From Cricetomys ansorgei (Eukaryota; Chordata; Mammalia; Rodentia; Nesomyidae): a stretch of 64,000 nt of DNA. The DNA lies in assembly GCA_026225945.1 (NCBI GenBank), contig JAMJFZ010001089.1, positions 1,370,501 to 1,434,500 of the forward strand, read 5' to 3'. The stretch's first letter is position 1. Every line of letters begins with the position of its first letter. Shown piece after piece: positions 23,368 to 34,594 of this stretch. Under the pieces are notes generated by a model. The model saw only the letters and a list, made by a program, of their open reading frames with translations. It was not told the DNA's origin and made no database searches. A program made the translations under genes and the position numbers.

Positions 23368-23505
23368 CAGGTGGTGGTGGCACACGCTTTTGATCCCAGC
23401 GCTTGGGAGGCAGAGGCAGGCGGATCTCTGTGAGTTTGAGGCCAGCTTTCCGGGAAAGCCAGAGTTACAACAGAGAAACCTTGTCTTGAAAAAACAAAAA
23501 ACAAA
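23368..23505 (+). mobile_element. B1 SINE, relatively young
   Basis: 'agccaggtggtggtggcaca', 'tcccagcgcttgggaggca', 'ggcggatctctgtgagttt' and 'gaaaccttgtcttgaaaaa'. The least decayed SINE in the window. The 'tctgtgag' and 'gggaaagccag' variants are ones I associate with cricetid B1 rather than Mus, though rat copies can share the first. Confidence 0.9.
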
Positions 23506-23509
23506 CATA

Positions 23510-24209
23510 AAGGATCTCTATTCTGCCCCTTGAGGTCAATCTTTGTCAAGAGACCAATCTCCCTCCTCCCACAGATACTCAGTCCTTTGAGGTTTGAAAA
23601 CCCTGAGGCACTCGCAGGCTGGAGTCCCAGTGTGAGGTCTGTCTGATTATCACAGTGCTGTACCACCCAGAGAATCAGGCAGCCCACATTACACCTTCCC
23701 CCGACTGGAGACCATCCTACTCAGGGTCAATCTCCTGGCAGGTTAGTGACCCAATATGTCTGGTATCCAGGAAGCCTCACCCTCTCTCCCAGCCCTGGAA
23801 AGTACCTGAGTAACTCACCTTGCATGACTGACCTGCAGAGGCCCCCAGAACACAGTTGGAAGGACTCAGTCACCTTCTTAGCCCCCAGGATACCCAAGTA
23901 CCTCATTATCTTTGGCTTCAAGAAGCAGCAAGGTAGCCTGGAGCATACACTCCTCAGCCCAGGAACATAGCTGGGAAACCTGCCCTGCACAGTTCAGTCC
24001 AGAGAAGTACAAGGAAGCAGATGAGATAAGCAGTCCCACCCATCATCCCAAGACTCCAGGTAGACAGCCTGTTCTCAGAAACTCTACCCACTTGTCCCCG
24101 GCTCTGGAAAGGGCACCCTGAGCAGGTCAGCCCCTCCCACCCAAGAAACCCCTCAAAATCAGCTATGCAAAATGCAGACACTGAAAAGTGCCTCATCTTG
24201 GTTCACTGC
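23510..24209. other. Unassigned stretch, possibly an old retroelement interrupted by the next LTR
   Basis: C-rich, with recurring modules such as 'ccctggaaagtacctgagta' and a looser copy 'tctggaaagggcaccctgag' about 290 bp later. Similar text ('acaggcacctcacccagaca') resumes beyond the LTR at 24971. It resembles L1 5' UTR or ERV internal DNA, but I cannot assign it. Confidence 0.35.
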
Positions 24210-24970
24210 TGTGGCCTGACTCCTGTAGCTACTGATTCCAGTCCAAAGGTTGTTTATTCTTTTCCTGGTTCAATCCCCCATCCTAGTCCTGGAGCCCTGG
24301 AGCATTTCTGCCTCCATTCAGTCTAGTCTTCAGCCTAGACCTAGAAATATTCACCCTTAGCCTCCATACAATCTAAACAACTTCCAAGACTTGCTGTTGA
24401 CTAAGCCACTCTAACTAGCTCCTTCTGCACTAGGGGCTGTCCTCTGGCTGACTCCTGCAACTTTGACTAAACTGCTCTGCTTGGCTTCAAACTGACTCAC
24501 CCATCCCATCTGATAGTGACTTTTTCTGAGTTGCTTCTGTGTCTCTGCCTCAGACTCCTCAGACTGCTTGCTTCATACTGCCTTAGACTGCTCCAGGCAG
24601 TCTCTCTGCTTCTTTGCCTTATCCTCAGTCAGACCTCTTCATTGTCTCTGTGTCTTATCCTCTCTCTGAACTCTGTCTCTGTCTCTCTGAACTGGGAGCC
24701 TGCTTTTATATGGTGAGAGATGGGCATGTGATCACTTTGCTAACTTTTCCTCTGATTGGTCACTTTGCCTGCCCTTCACTCTGACTCATCTCAGAAGTCG
24801 CTTCCTGTCTGACACTGACTCCTTCTGAGCTCTGGTTCCTGTCTCTGCTTCTGTTTTACGGATTAAAGGCATATGCTACCACTGCGTTTTGAATACTGGG
24901 ATTAAAGGTGTGTACCAACATTCTTTCTACCCTAGAACTGATGCATTAAAAGATTAAATATCCCTCTACA
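24210..24970 (-). mobile_element. Solo LTR, ERVK-like, antisense
   Basis: On the minus strand: TGtagagggatatttaatc, then 'gggattaaaggcatatgc' type text (seen reversed at 24860-24910), a TATA box in 'accatataaaagcaggctc' (24720-24702), a purine-rich transcribed part with repeated 'cagtctgaggagtctgagg', AATAAA near 24256-24251, and an end ...gtcaggccaCA at 24210. That is U3-TATA-R-poly(A)-U5 order. The edges give no matching target duplication. Confidence 0.5.
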
Positions 24971-25615
24971 GACCCCTGGGCAATTCTCAGAGACTGACAG
25001 GCACCTCACCCAGACACCAGCCAAGCTGTACCACAAGTACCTGGTGGGCTGATGAGGGATTAAACCTTACACAAGCCACAGAGAGTTACCCACACCTGTA
25101 ACCAGCTAAACCATACCCAGAGCTAACACTCTTTTAGTTAGATTAACACAGATAAAAGAGAAAAGGCCTAAATAAATTAAATCAGAGACGAAAAAGCATG
25201 CAGTCCATCGATGTCACAGAAGAAAAAGAGCATCAAAGGACTGCTAGGATTGTTGTGGGAACCTTCGGAATGAGCACTCCACACCAGTGAGAGTGGAAGA
25301 GAGGAGACGTCTCAGGTGGACCAAAGCCAGGGTAGCTCCTGAAAGGTTCCAATTCTCATTTTATGCTCTAAAACTACAAGGTGGGACCGGGAAGCAGGCA
25401 AGATTTTACAGAAGTCTATGTGGCAGTCAGCAGGTTGTTAAGGGCAGTGGTTTCAGCTGTTTCTCCGGGGCAATCTCTTTCAGGTAGCAAGTGAAGTCAC
25501 ATTGGGTATACAGGCAGTGCAAGCAATGTTTTAAGTAAATCATTAAATAGCTCATTATAAACTAGTGTCTAACACTTGATCTTTTCTACCACAGGGGTAG
25601 AAACGACAAACCTTC
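24971..25615. other. Unassigned stretch after the LTR
   Basis: The first 250 bp may continue the element at 23510-24209. The rest is unique-looking; a 66-codon frame at 25287-25487 (+) has no known motif. Confidence 0.4.
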
Positions 25616-25617
25616 CT

Positions 25618-25840
25618 CCATGTTGGAACACTTAGGTGAAATGAATACATTTCTGGACACATCTGACCTACCAAAACGGGACATGAAGATGTAAGAAAAG
25701 CTAAACTGCAAATAACAAGTAATGGCGTAGAGCTAGGAATGAAAAGTCTCCAATAGAATAAAGCCCAGGAGCACCAAAGCTGAGCTTTACCAAGCACTGT
25801 TTAAAAAAGGACTCGTGACAGTTCTTTTAAAACTGTCCCA
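25618..25840 (+). pseudogene. Ancient LINE-1 ORF2 fragment, left part
   Basis: 'atacatttctggacacatc', 'gacctaccaaaacgggaca' and 'aataacaagtaatggcgta' match the L1 block before the RT core. Interrupted at about 25841 by an LTR; the same element resumes at 26262. Confidence 0.6.
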
Positions 25841-25843
25841 CCG

Positions 25844-26261
25844 TGTCTGCGATGGTTTTACCTGTCACCTCGGTAGGGTTAATAAAGATCTAGAAGATTA
25901 GAAAGCACGTGCTTGGGTGCCTGTGAGGCGTTCCCGGAGTCAGCTAGAACCTGAGGACACGGACCTACTCAAATGAGAAATTCGCTGATGAAGCCGTCAA
26001 GATGAGACAGCATTATTGAGAGGTGGGGCCTCTGGAGGAAGCGGACACGTGGAGCATACATCTTGCCCTGGTCCTTTCATGTATTCCCTTTTTCTATTCT
26101 TACTGGCCACCAAGATGTGGTTCCATGCCACCACACCTTCCTGGCCATGATAGACTAACCCTCAAAAAACTGGGAGCCAAAATAACCATTCTTTTCTAAG
26201 TGCTTTTTTTTGGGGGGGGGGAGGTGTTTGGTTACAAGCACCCAAAAGTCTTATTAACACA
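25844..26261 (+). mobile_element. MaLR-type LTR inserted in the L1
   Basis: Reads like a MaLR LTR: 'TGtctgcgatggttttacct', 'agattagaaagcacgtgct', 'ggtggggcctctggaggaa', 'ccacaccttcctggccatga', 'ccaaaataaccattctttt' and the end 'ttattaacaCA'. L1 text breaks off just before and restarts right after. A G run (26212-26221) lies near the 3' end. Confidence 0.5.
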
Positions 26262-28206
26262 GTATTGAAAGGGAAGGGACCTTTCCCATCTCATTCTGTA
26301 AAACCAGGCCACCCCAACCCTAAAACTAGAAAGGGACACAATTCGAGGATATATAGACTAATAGCCTTGATAAACATAGATGTAAAAGTTCTCAACAAAA
26401 GGGAAGCAAATAGAAGTCAAATGACACATAAAAAGGATCACGATTGGGCGGGGCTCAGCCCAGGGACACAATGCTGGCCCAACATACACAAATCAATAAA
26501 CGTAACACAGTGTGTCAGTAAGGCTAAAACAATATTTTAATAAATACCAAAATGGTGAAATTCGACATTCCCTCCTGAAAAACAACTAAAATGATTAGCT
26601 ATATAAGAAATATTCCTCAACTCAGTAATAGGTCCATATGACAGATATATAACCTATATGATGTCTACTGGTGAAAGCTGAAATCAACTTTTTCTAAGAA
26701 TAGGAGCAAGAGCAAAATGTTCCCTTTTACCCTTCTTATTCAGTATATTGGAACTCTCAGCTAGAATAGTAATGCATGCCAAAGAGATAGAAGATACCCA
26801 AACAGGAAAAAAAAGAGATGTTCAAATAATCCATTTATACATGACTTGAATTTACATGTCTAAAAAACTAACCACAAAGACTTCACTCAAAATTATCATA
26901 GTTGATGGATGAATTTAGTAAGGTTGCAGGATACAGAACCAAAGCACACACACACACCCACACACACTCACACACACAAAATACCCTGCAGTCTATTTTT
27001 TTTTCTCCCCAATAACAAATTCGCTGAGAAATTAAGGAAACAGTCCTATCGGCAAGGGCTATAACAATATCTAGCAATAACTTAATCATGGAAGCAAATA
27101 AGTTCTACAATGAAAAATGCAAAATAATGGAAGAGTTTAAAGAAGACACAAAAACACATGGAAAGATGTCCTGTGCCCATGACTGAAAGTCTTAATATTC
27201 TTAAGTATCTCCCAAAGTGCCACCTGTAGACGTCTCAGAGGGGCGACGACGTTGTCATGAAGAAAGCGTACACACAAACCTTGTTCAGAGACATTGACGT
27301 ACATCAGCCAAGTAACACCACTGAAGGATGGTGCCATGCTAATATTAACATTCTTGCATTGTCAATATGTTTTTACTATCAAAGCATCAATTACCTTCTT
27401 TACAAAAAAATGGTAAAAATACTACTGACACTTGTACAGAATGCAAATGACCTTAAAATGCTACGTCCATAGTGAGCAAAAAGAACAAATTTAGAGACAC
27501 TACAAAACTTAACTTTGAAACATACCATAAAGTACTAGAAACGGAAACAGCACAGCATGGCATAAAACCAGACATACAAATCAATGAAGCACTATAGAGA
27601 ATCAAGAAATGAATTTTCCTCTGTAAACAACTGATTTTCAACAAAGGCCATAGGAGGATAATATATTGAAAAGGAAAGCCTCTTCAACAGATGGTCCTAG
27701 GAAATCTGGACACATTGATGCAGAAGAAAGAAGTGAAAGAGAATTAAAGAATTGAATTCTGTTGTGTATGGCAAAATGGATGGAACCAGAGAATAATACG
27801 TTAAGTGGAACATGCCAGCTACAGAACAGGCATGTCCCCACCTCAGAGTGGAAGTCAAACCGTCAATGTTCAAGAACTAGATAGACATGAGGGAATGTGT
27901 GATAGACAGACTGTAGAAAGTACAGTCAGATAGGAAGAATAACTTCTAACATGTGACTAGGAAGAGTCATTTCTAACATTATATAGCATGGTGGCCTTAG
28001 CTATGGTTGCTAACAATTAAATGATCACATCAAAATCACTATGAGAGAGAACTTTGAATGTTCCCTCAACAAAGAAATGATGTGTCTAATGGGATAGATA
28101 CGCCAATTAGCTTCAACTGATAAGCATACACGGTATGAATTAGAATATTACATCAGCCCGCAAATGTGCATAGCTATTTTTAATTAAGATAAAAATTAAT
28201 TAAAAT
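26262..28206 (+). pseudogene. Ancient LINE-1 (L1MA-like): rest of ORF2 and 3' UTR
   Basis: ORF2 order continues: 'gcccaacatacacaaatca', 'gttgcaggatacagaacca', 'acatggaaagatgtcctgt', 'ttctgttgtgtatggcaaa' and 'ggatggaaccagagaataa'. A 3' UTR like the L1M group follows ('acagtcagataggaagaata', 'ttgaatgttccctcaacaaag'), ending in an A/T-rich tail. About 220 bp near 27250-27470 do not fit L1 and look like a separate insertion. No frame is intact. Confidence 0.65.
26945..26978. repeat. (CA)n, imperfect
   Basis: CA units broken by CCC and CTC, within the L1 remnant. Confidence 0.9.
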
Positions 28207-28349
28207 AAAGAAGACTCAGGTTACTTCCGCTTTAGATCCTGACACAGCTCTCCTCTCAAACACTGAAACAAGAGACAATAAGTTGAATTATCAAAGTGAA
28301 AATGATAGTGACAAAGATCAAAGAGCAATATGTCATAAAAAATACTCTC

Positions 28350-28590
28350 CTGTGTGGGAGAGACAGCCGGTGATTAAGATCACATGTTGCTCTTGCAGAA
28401 GACTCAGGTTCAATTCCAAGCACTCACATACATCCACAACATGGTCCACATGATGGTCCACAAACATCTGTAACTCCAGTTCCAGGGGATCCAAAGCCTC
28501 TTTTGGCTTCTATGGGCACCAGGCACAGATGCCCGTATATATATATGCTTGCAAAACATTCATACAGATAAAATAAATTTTAATACATAT
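28350..28590 (+). mobile_element. B3 SINE
   Basis: 'agacagccggtgattaagat', 'gcagaagactcaggttcaa', 'ctgtaactccagttccagg' and 'gggcaccaggcacagatgc', then 'acagataaaataaatttt'. A duplicated 'catggtccacatgatggtcc' marks a small internal expansion. Confidence 0.85.
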
Positions 28591-28599
28591 TCTCCTGAT

Positions 28600-28970
28600 A
28601 TATATTCTACAGGTTATATATTGTTTTGGGGAAAGCAAAATATCCTAATTAATACCCTGTATTAGAAGTGAAATTTAAAATTATACATTGTATTTCTGAT
28701 TTTTAAAATCTCTAGAATGTCTTTAAATATGAGAAAAATAAAACCTACTGAAGAAATGCGTCTTGCCTCTTGCCCCCAATTAGTCTCCATTGACCTGAGA
28801 GTTCAGTTATATAAGCCCACATTATTAGGAAAGAAAGTGAAAACAACAGGAAATTGCCACAATCCTAATACGCAAAAGCACACGTGGATGTAATCCAAAC
28901 AGCATATGATGACCTTGAGCAGAAAGACTCAGAGTGGTTAGCATTGGTAAATTGCTCCATTTTACTCTCG
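28600..28970. other. AT-rich stretch, nothing recognised
   Basis: No repeat or gene signal seen between the B3 and the MIR. Confidence 0.5.
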
Positions 28971-28974
28971 TGTG

Positions 28975-29155
28975 CAATTTAATTCGCTACTCACAGTAGC
29001 TCTGCAAGATAGGGTGGGAATATTATCAGCTCCAGATTGAAAAAAAAAATGCAATACCAAAATTAAGTAACTCCTTCAAGTTTACACAATTAGTCCACGG
29101 GAATTGGAGCAGAGGTGAAGCCTGCGGAAAGTCTGCCCAAATTACAGACTCCAAA
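28975..29155 (-). mobile_element. MIR SINE
   Basis: Antisense MIR order: 'attcgctactcacagtagct', 'gatagggtgggaatattat', 'attaagtaactccttcaag', 'ttacacaattagtccacgg' and 'gaattggagcagaggtga'. MIR spread before placental mammals diverged. Confidence 0.6.
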
Positions 29156-29257
29156 GGAAGATGGAAGATAGCGGAGATGCACGGATGTATTATGGAGAGA
29201 TGTGCTTTGCATAATTGAATGTTTTGTGTAAAATTCTAGCCTGGTGAGTTGAATTGC

Positions 29258-29380
29258 TTAATATAGTGGCTCTAAATCCAATTTAATTGGAATCTCTAGG
29301 GGTGAGACCCAGGCAGTGGTATTTTTTAAAAATTCCCTGGGTGATTCTAATCACTAGCCAGGTTTGGGAACCACTGGCTT
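29258..29380 (+). mobile_element. MER5-type hAT DNA transposon remnant
   Basis: 'agtggctctaaatccaattt' at the left and 'tttgggaaccactg' at the right are decayed terminal inverted repeats of the CAGTGGTTCTCAAA type. Between them, 'gtgattctaatcacta' and 'aaaaattccctggg' follow MER5A order. Non-autonomous, no transposase. Confidence 0.65.
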
Positions 29381-29384
29381 TTGT

Positions 29385-29720
29385 TGCTTTCGCAAGCAAA
29401 GAATGGGTGTGTGAGCGGGAGAAGAAGAGAAAAGCAGCCTTGTGGGAGTAAATAGGAGGCTCCGGTGGAAGAGAGCAGTCATTCAGAGCTGAGGGGACCA
29501 CAGGGTTTAAACTGTATTAAACCTTTATCAGGTTTAATCTTAGGCTTCACACTTGGTTTTCAAACCTTTAAAGACATCTTTAGAAGTTTTTACTATTTAC
29601 GTACTTGAATGAGGGAGTTCTATTTCATTTTTAAATGATTTTTTAAAAGGGTTTTTAAAGTAGGAAATAGGACTTCGTATTTGTGCGTATGTAAAATAGT
29701 AGTTACACTCATGCATAACT
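29385..29720. other. Unique-looking stretch
   Basis: Nothing recognised. Confidence 0.5.
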
Positions 29721-30112
29721 GTGATGGTTAGGGTTAGGGTTAATAAAACTAAAAGTCGGCTGGGAGACGGGCTCAGGGCACGCCTGTGGGGCTTTTCTTG
29801 ATTACTAAATTAACTGCTATGGCAAGACCAGCCCATTCTGGTCTTGTAGGTCGGACCTACAATGTAGGTGGGACCATTTTCTGACTGGCATCTTTTACTG
29901 AGTAGGCGCAGAGAGGAGGTGAGCACCTCGTTAGCTTGCAGGCACTCATTGCACTTCTGACTGTGCGTACAATTCAGCCAGCTGCTTTACGCTCCTGATT
30001 GCCTTGACTTCCCCATCCTGAACTATGACCTCGAACGAGCTCATTCTTCCCCTAAGTTGCTGTTGTCAGAGGGCTGTTTTTCACACCAACAGGAAAAGAA
30101 ACTAAGACAGTA
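29721..30112 (+). mobile_element. ORR1-type LTR, old
   Basis: 'TGatggttagggttaggg', 'cctgtggggcttttcttga', 'accagcccattctggtctt', 'attgccttgacttccccat', 'cttcccctaagttgctgttg' and the end 'ggaaaagaaactaagaCA'. Decayed; the order is right for an older ORR1 or related MaLR. Confidence 0.6.
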
Positions 30113-30189
30113 ACTAAGAATAAGGTAAGTAGAAATTGACATTGTTCAGAATCTTTGCATTTCTGATTAATTAAGAATTAGCTGTCCTG

Positions 30190-30290
30190 GGCTGGTGCTG
30201 CAGCTCAGCAGTAGAACAGTTGCGAGCCTGTGAGAGGCCCTGGGTCAGATCTTAAGCACTTCTAAATAAATAAATAAATATATAACATGC
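30190..30290 (+). mobile_element. ID-type SINE
   Basis: 'gctggtgctgcagctcagca', 'gtagaacagttgcgagcct' and 'gaggccctgggtcagatc' follow the tRNA-Ala/BC1-like ID unit, ending in AAATA repeats. Confidence 0.7.
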
Positions 30291-30529
30291 AAAATTGGCT
30301 ACCCTATATTAAAAATAAGAATTTCAGTAATTTTGGAAAGGCACGAAACACTGCTATTTTAGGAAATGTACTCAAAGATCAGTGATTTCATTTTTTAATT
30401 CCAGCATTTTCAGAATTTACTAAAATTTACTGAATTTACAGTAATTTCACTTTTTTCCCAACGTTTCCCAGATACCCAAGAATACTAACATGGATAAGAT
30501 ATCAGGTAAAGAATTTATAAGTTTAGTTC

Positions 30530-31420
30530 TAAAAAACCATCGATGGTGGCAAAGAATGTATAAACAAGCAGATGGATGAGGTAAAGCGATCAATTCTGGA
30601 CCCAGAGAAGAAAGTCAGCGGTATAGATGAGATGACTGGAAACGTGGGGTAGGAAGTGAGCAGCCTGGATGAGAAAACCAGCAAAGAGACTGAGGTTTGA
30701 AAGATAACAAAGACATTGAGAATGGGGAAAAAAAAATCAGTAGATAAAACCAAGTAGGATGTCATCAAGCGAAACTAAAATCCTAAAAACTAAAAATCCA
30801 TTGGGTAGAAGTAGGACCTGACAGCAAAACTAAAGACGAAGAAAATCTACTTAATGAAATCATAGCAGAAAAGTTTCCCAATCTGGGGGAAGGAAATACA
30901 CATCCAAGCAGAAGAGGCATTTAAAACCCCAAACACATATACCCAGAGAACAATCTCTCCATGACACGTCATTTTTAAAAAAGCGATATTAAATGCCGTT
31001 TTAGAAAAGTGCCAACTCACAAAAGCAAGCACATCAAAAACAAAATGAGGCCTCTCAACAGAAACATTAAAAGTCGGAATGCACAGAATGATCTATTTCA
31101 AGTCCTGAAAGTAAATAGCTTGTCAATCAAGCCTGTTGTCTCCAGCAAAGTTATCTTTTAAAATTGAGAGAGGCATGCACAAACTAAACCAATTCGTGAC
31201 CATCAGGGCAGAATTGGAGAAGAGACTTCCTGGGATTTTTAAAGTAGAGGGAGAAGAAAGTCTGAATCATGAAAGTACAGGAAAGAATAAATTTCATTAG
31301 AGAACTATTTGTACAAAGGAGAAGGAGGAACAAATCCATTATGTTCAAAACAACAAACACCTAACATTAATATGGGTTAAAGAAAAGAACAAACAGTAAT
31401 CTAACCAAGTGTATAAGAAA
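30530..31420 (+). pseudogene. LINE-1 or HAL1 ORF1 remnant
   Basis: A/G-rich former coding DNA. 'catagcagaaaagtttccca', 'atacacatccaagcagaag', 'ctctccatgacacgtcatt', 'ctcaacagaaacattaaaag' and 'tcctgaaagtaaatagctt' follow the ORF1 C-terminal order of old L1M/HAL1. Broken by stops and split off at 31422 by an LTR. Confidence 0.55.
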
Positions 31421-31421
31421 C

Positions 31422-32059
31422 TGTTGGAGCGTAGCATGAAAGTCCTTGTGCCCACAGATCTCCAGAGAAATCAGGAATGTTAAGCACGCAAGCTTGTCTT
31501 TCCAATGGGAAAGATGAAAAACCTGTTCTCCCATCCAGAAAGCTGAGAGCTGGATGTGATTAATAGCCTGGAGATCTGCATTACCTGTTGGGCCAGACCA
31601 TATCAAGCTCCTACAACCAGGACCAGAAGTGGCCGGTAATCTAAATGACCCTTATAGCCAGGGGCTCCCCAGACTCCCACAACCAGGAGCAGAGGTGGCT
31701 AATAGCCCAAATGACCACTATACTATCTGTATGATCTAGACCAGATCAGGCTTTAAGTCCTTAAGCTCGCATAGGTAGCCTATCTCTAGAGCCCATTTCT
31801 CAGGAAATAACAGGCACCCTGAGTTGAGTTTCGGTGTAATTATGCTTCCCTGTACACTGGGTATTGTACTATACCAGGAAATGTTTTTCTAAATTATACT
31901 GGGCTTAAACATGTTGGAAATAAACTGCATGACACCAGACTCCCCAAAATCTTGATCCAGGTTGACAAAGTCTATCGGAACCTGGATTTCATTCTTTTCT
32001 CTTCCCGTGGTTTGCTTCTCTGCCTGACACCTGCAGAGATCCCCCTCAAGAAATCAACA
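31422..32059 (+). mobile_element. Solo LTR (ERVK-like) with an internal tandem duplication
   Basis: TGttggagcgtagcatgaaa ... ctcaagaaatcaaCA, about 638 bp. It has an AATAAA at 31920-31925 and a U5 with 'cccgtggtttgcttctctg'. U3 carries two 49-bp near-copies (31608-31656 and 31674-31722; both contain 'acaaccagga'), like enhancer repeats in retroviral U3. It interrupts an L1. Confidence 0.6.
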
Positions 32060-32084
32060 AGTGTCTCTCAGTAATAACCATAAT

Positions 32085-32379
32085 GTGGCCAGAATGATAA
32101 CTCTATTGGTAAAGTGCTTGCTACACAATCATAAAGACCTGAGTTTGATACTCAGCACCCACCAGGAGACCCAAGTGTGGAGGCACTTGCTTATAATCCC
32201 AGTGTTGGGGAGGTAGCAGCATAAGAAACTTTAGGGCTGTATGGCTAGCCAGCCTACCATAACTTATAAGGCCCAGGTCACAGTGAGAGACCCTGTCTCA
32301 AAAAACAAAAAAACAAACAAACAAACCTGAGACTGACCTGTGGCCTCAACACACAGATACATACACATATGCACACTCT

Positions 32380-32422
<43 letters not shown>
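32085..32422 (+). mobile_element. B4 SINE (ID-B1 chimera) with (CA)n tail
   Basis: ID-like head ('tggtaaagtgcttgctacac', 'gacctgagtttgatactca') fused to a B1-like part ('ggaggcacttgcttataatc', 'agagaccctgtctcaaaaa'), then 'acctgtggcctcaacacac' and about 20 CA units (32383-32422). This is the usual B4 architecture. Confidence 0.8.
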
Positions 32423-32423
<1 letters not shown>

Positions 32424-32459
32424 AGTAAACCTTAAATGTGAATGGCCATAAGCCCCCCA

Positions 32460-32789
32460 TCAGAAGATGCTGATTGGCTGATTAGATTTTTTTCTAAAGA
32501 TCCAGTTACCTGTTGGCGAAAACACACCTCACTTGCAAAGACTGGCAGAAACTGATTAGTCTAGAAGCCCATATGAACATATCAACATATCGAGCCAACA
32601 GAAGCTAAAAACAGGCATAATGATTCTTATAACAGCTAAAGTGGGTGCCATTCCAAAATTACTAATAAGAGATAAAGGGCATTACATAAAGAACAATTCT
32701 TTTAAGTTTGTAAAACAATTGTAAATATGTGTGCATTGAACATTGGGAATCTCAATTTCATAAACCAAACACTAATGGACATAAAAGGA

Positions 32790-32823
<34 letters not shown>

Positions 32824-33425
32824 CTGAGCAACTTCAATACCATATTTTCAGACCAAAACCAGATAAGGATAAAACAGAAAAAATAAAATTATGTGCCAAT
32901 TTTCCTGTCAAAAACAGGTGCAAATAAAACACATTATAAAGGTTATATATGCACCATGATCGAGTAGTTTTCCTTCCAGGAATACAAGGTTGTTCTGACA
33001 CACACAAATTAATAAATGCAATACCGCATACAAATAGACCCATGGACGGAAACTACACGGTATCACAATGGACTTGGAAAAGGCCTTTAACAAAGTTCAA
33101 CATCATTTTGTGACAAAATTCATGAAGAAAACAGGAGCATATCTCAACATAATAAAGGCATAATACGACAAACTTACAGTCAACATTGTATTAAACATGG
33201 AAAACGTGGAGCATTACCTCTAAGACCGGAAACAAGACAAAGTGCCTGTTATCTCCGATATTATTAAACATTGTGTTTGAATTCTTAGTTACAACAAAAA
33301 GGTAAGAGAAAGAAACAAAATAATTACAAATAGAAAAGGAAAAAGTCAAATTACCCTTATTTTCAGAGGATCTAATCTCAATACTTAAAAGACTCCACAG
33401 GAAAACCTTAGACCTTGATAAACAC
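32460..33425 (+). pseudogene. LINE-1 ORF2 remnant
   Basis: 'gctgattggctgattagat', 'ataaaccaaacactaatgg', 'ccatgatcgagtagttttcc', 'aggcctttaacaaagttca', 'ctcaacataataaaggcat' and 'acaagacaaagtgcctgtt' follow the endonuclease-to-RT order, with large internal deletions. Catalytic motifs are not preserved in frame. Confidence 0.65.
32791..32821. repeat. A31 homopolymer
   Basis: Thirty-one uninterrupted A within the L1 remnant. It may mark the tail of a lost insertion. Confidence 0.95.
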
Positions 33426-33449
33426 TTTCAGTCAAATAACAACAAAGGT

Positions 33450-33601
33450 TCAAGATATGGACTTTCAGACATCTGCCACCTCTATTCAGCCATCATGGAC
33501 TTTAACCCTCTGAAACCACAAGCCCAAAATACATGTTTTTTCTTCTATAAGTTCCCTTGGTCATGGTGTCTTACCACAGCAATAGAAAAGAAACTAAGAC
33601 A
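33450..33601 (+). mobile_element. MT-type MaLR LTR, 3' end only
   Basis: 'ccatcatggactttaaccct', 'ctgaaaccacaagcccaaa', 'cccttggtcatggtgtctta' and the end 'aatagaaaagaaactaagaCA'. Inserted in the L1, whose text resumes after it. Confidence 0.65.
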
Positions 33602-33604
33602 GCA

Positions 33605-34050
33605 TACATAATCGGGAAAATTAGTAGCCTTTATTTATGCCAATAATAGACTTTCTGAGAAAAAAAAAATCTCATTCCCAATACATTCAAAAATACTTTG
33701 GAATAAACCTAAGGGTGTGAAAGACTTCTACACTAAAAACGTCAAAGCATCAAAGAAGAAAACCAAAGATGACAGAGAAGACTGAAAGACCTCCCATGCT
33801 CATGGACTGACACAATGAATGCTGGCGTACTGGCCATGTGACCAAAAACAGTCTACAGGTTCACACAGTTCCCGTGAAAAAATCCAATGATAGTGTTCAC
33901 AGAACTAGGGAGAAAAAATGTTAAAATTCACATGAAAGCACAGAAACCTCAAATAACCAAAACAATCCTAGACACAAAAGCTAAAAATATCACAATAGCT
34001 GAATCAACTTATCCTAAGACATTAGTGGAACAGTCTCCAATATATGAGAC
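33605..34050 (+). pseudogene. LINE-1 ORF2 remnant, C-terminal part
   Basis: 'ttatttatgccaataatag', 'tttggaataaacctaaggg', 'gacctcccatgctcatgga' and 'caaataaccaaaacaatcc' fit the RT thumb and C-terminal region. Confidence 0.65.
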
Positions 34051-34199
34051 TTTACTAAAGACCCCGGAAGGGGAGGTAGGGTGCTTGTCTAGTCCTGGAG
34101 TAAAGAGAGCTCTAGTTTTGGTGTAATACAGTTTAAAAATAATCCATGAAGGGATAGAGCTTAGCTGTAAATAGCTTAACCCAGCACACCAAAATCCAA

Positions 34200-34590
34200 G
34201 CTCCTTAAAGGAAGACAGTATTCACACATTCAACAACCTATTGATCAGCTTCTAATGGAAGATTATTACATTGGTGAAGAAGTGGGGAAATCAATAGAAC
34301 CAGAATCAGAATTTACCAAGCACAGAAATCACAAAGACTTTTCAAAACAGCTGTTATAAATATGACCAGAGATGTCTAAGAAACATCAACATACTGTGTA
34401 GAGAAAGGGAGATATTAAAAAAAGAGTTTGATGAAATTATAAATCTGAAAAAATCCAATATCTGAATTTGGAAAGTTACCAGATGCTTTGACAGCACACT
34501 GGACATTACAAAAACAAAACAACTAACTTGAAGAAATAAATAACAATAGAAATCATCTACCGTAAATTATGTTGGGAAGTAAATAGCAAA
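34200..34590 (+). pseudogene. Second LINE-1 piece: 5'/ORF1 start region
   Basis: 'acaaagacttttcaaaacagc', 'aaatccaatatctgaattt' and 'gctttgacagcacactgga' resemble the L1M region at the start of ORF1. It follows ORF2 C-terminal text, so it belongs to a different copy or a rearranged one. Confidence 0.45.
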
Positions 34591-34594
34591 TACA

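Noticed and set aside
29726..29743. Telomere-like GGTTAGGGTTAGGGTTAA
   Set aside because: Under three units, at the edge of an ORR1-type LTR whose own text contains TTAGGGTT; not an interstitial telomeric array.
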